This document shows positions 63,878-64,000 of a DNA stretch of 64,000 bases, piece by piece (positions within the stretch are counted from its first letter, which is position 1; every line of letters starts with the position of its first letter). Under the pieces are notes generated by a model, which did no database searches, had not been told where the DNA came from, and worked only from the letters and a program-made list of their open reading frames with translations. The translations under genes and the position numbers were made by a program. The DNA comes from Burkholderia territorii (GTDB taxonomy: Bacteria; Pseudomonadota; Gammaproteobacteria; Burkholderiales; Burkholderiaceae), in the NCBI RefSeq assembly GCF_902833055.1, contig NZ_CADFEJ010000025.1, positions 1 through 64,000 on the forward strand. Direction: 5' to 3'.

Positions 63878-64000
63878 ATGGCGCAACATGAAACGACGAC
63901 GGCATCGGCGCAGCCGATGACGATGATCCAGGCGCTGCGCTCGGCAATGGACGTGATGCTCGCCCGCGACGACGACGTGGTCGTGTTTGGGCAGGACGTC
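63878..64000 (+). CDS. bkdA2: 2-oxoisovalerate dehydrogenase E1 component, beta subunit (5' end only)
   Basis: First 41 residues, cut by the window end. MTMIQALRSAMDVMLARDDDVVVFGQDV is the standard start of E1 beta chains (BkdA2/PdhB type), which bind the other half of TPP. It is spaced two bases from bkdA1, so the operon is clear; lipoamide acyltransferase and dehydrogenase genes probably follow. Confidence 0.9.
   Translation, partial: MAQHETTTASAQPMTMIQALRSAMDVMLARDDDVVVFGQDV

Overview
The window is GC-rich (mostly G or C at third codon positions), densely coding, about 64 kb of a betaproteobacterial chromosome. Gene families and codon style point to Burkholderia, probably the B. cepacia complex; that is my inference from content, not a database match. 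I see no insertion sequence, prophage, rRNA or CRISPR array. Nearly all genes are ordinary chromosomal ones; the only stretch with a clearly different, AT-richer composition lies beside a tRNA gene near 59-61 kb.

Layout. 1-5.3 kb: end of a cytochrome c maturation gene (ccsB), a DUF1269-like membrane protein, a lytic transglycosylase, a NarL-type regulator facing a PAS histidine kinase tail to tail, and a Met/His-rich Sco copper protein. 5.4-16 kb: a second NarL-type regulator and an eleven-gene type II secretion/type IV pilus-like assembly system (GspG, F, E, then PilM/N/O/P-like genes, secretin, three pseudopilins). 16-20 kb: PhoX phosphatase and an ammonium transporter preceded by a sigma-54 promoter with NtrC-like sites. 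20-22.8 kb: small lipoprotein, an Rrf2 regulator with its likely target NAD(P)-binding protein, and an Lrp regulator. 22.9-26.4 kb: FbpABC-type iron importer. 26.6-31 kb: 53-residue membrane protein, APC amino-acid permease, FUSC efflux-type protein. 31-40.8 kb: recC-recB-recD-arfB, translationally coupled. 40.8-44.3 kb: EAL phosphodiesterase, EamA transporter, two small surface lipoproteins. 44.5-46.7 kb: thiC under a TPP riboswitch. 47-48.8 kb: a methionine-rich MXKDX protein, cytochrome b and molybdopterin oxidoreductase, resembling the MrpX/YedZ1/YedY1 hypochlorite-scavenging module. 48.8-52.4 kb: HigBA-like toxin-antitoxin pair and two exporters. 52.6-58.4 kb: LacI-controlled ABC importer ending in a GpdQ-like phosphodiesterase. 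58.7-59.0 kb: tRNA-Leu(UAA) interrupted by a self-splicing group I intron. 59.2-61.3 kb: divergent beta-trefoil lectin-like and class 3 lipase genes. 61.6-64 kb: flavin reductase and the start of the branched-chain keto acid dehydrogenase operon (bkdA1, bkdA2).

The most noteworthy items are the group I intron in tRNA-Leu(UAA), the hybrid T2SS/T4P-like cluster, paired operators of the Rrf2 regulator, the sigma-54/NtrC control region of amtB, a clamp-binding-like peptide in an extra linker of RecD, the lectin/lipase pair next to the tRNA, and the MXKDX/molybdoenzyme module.
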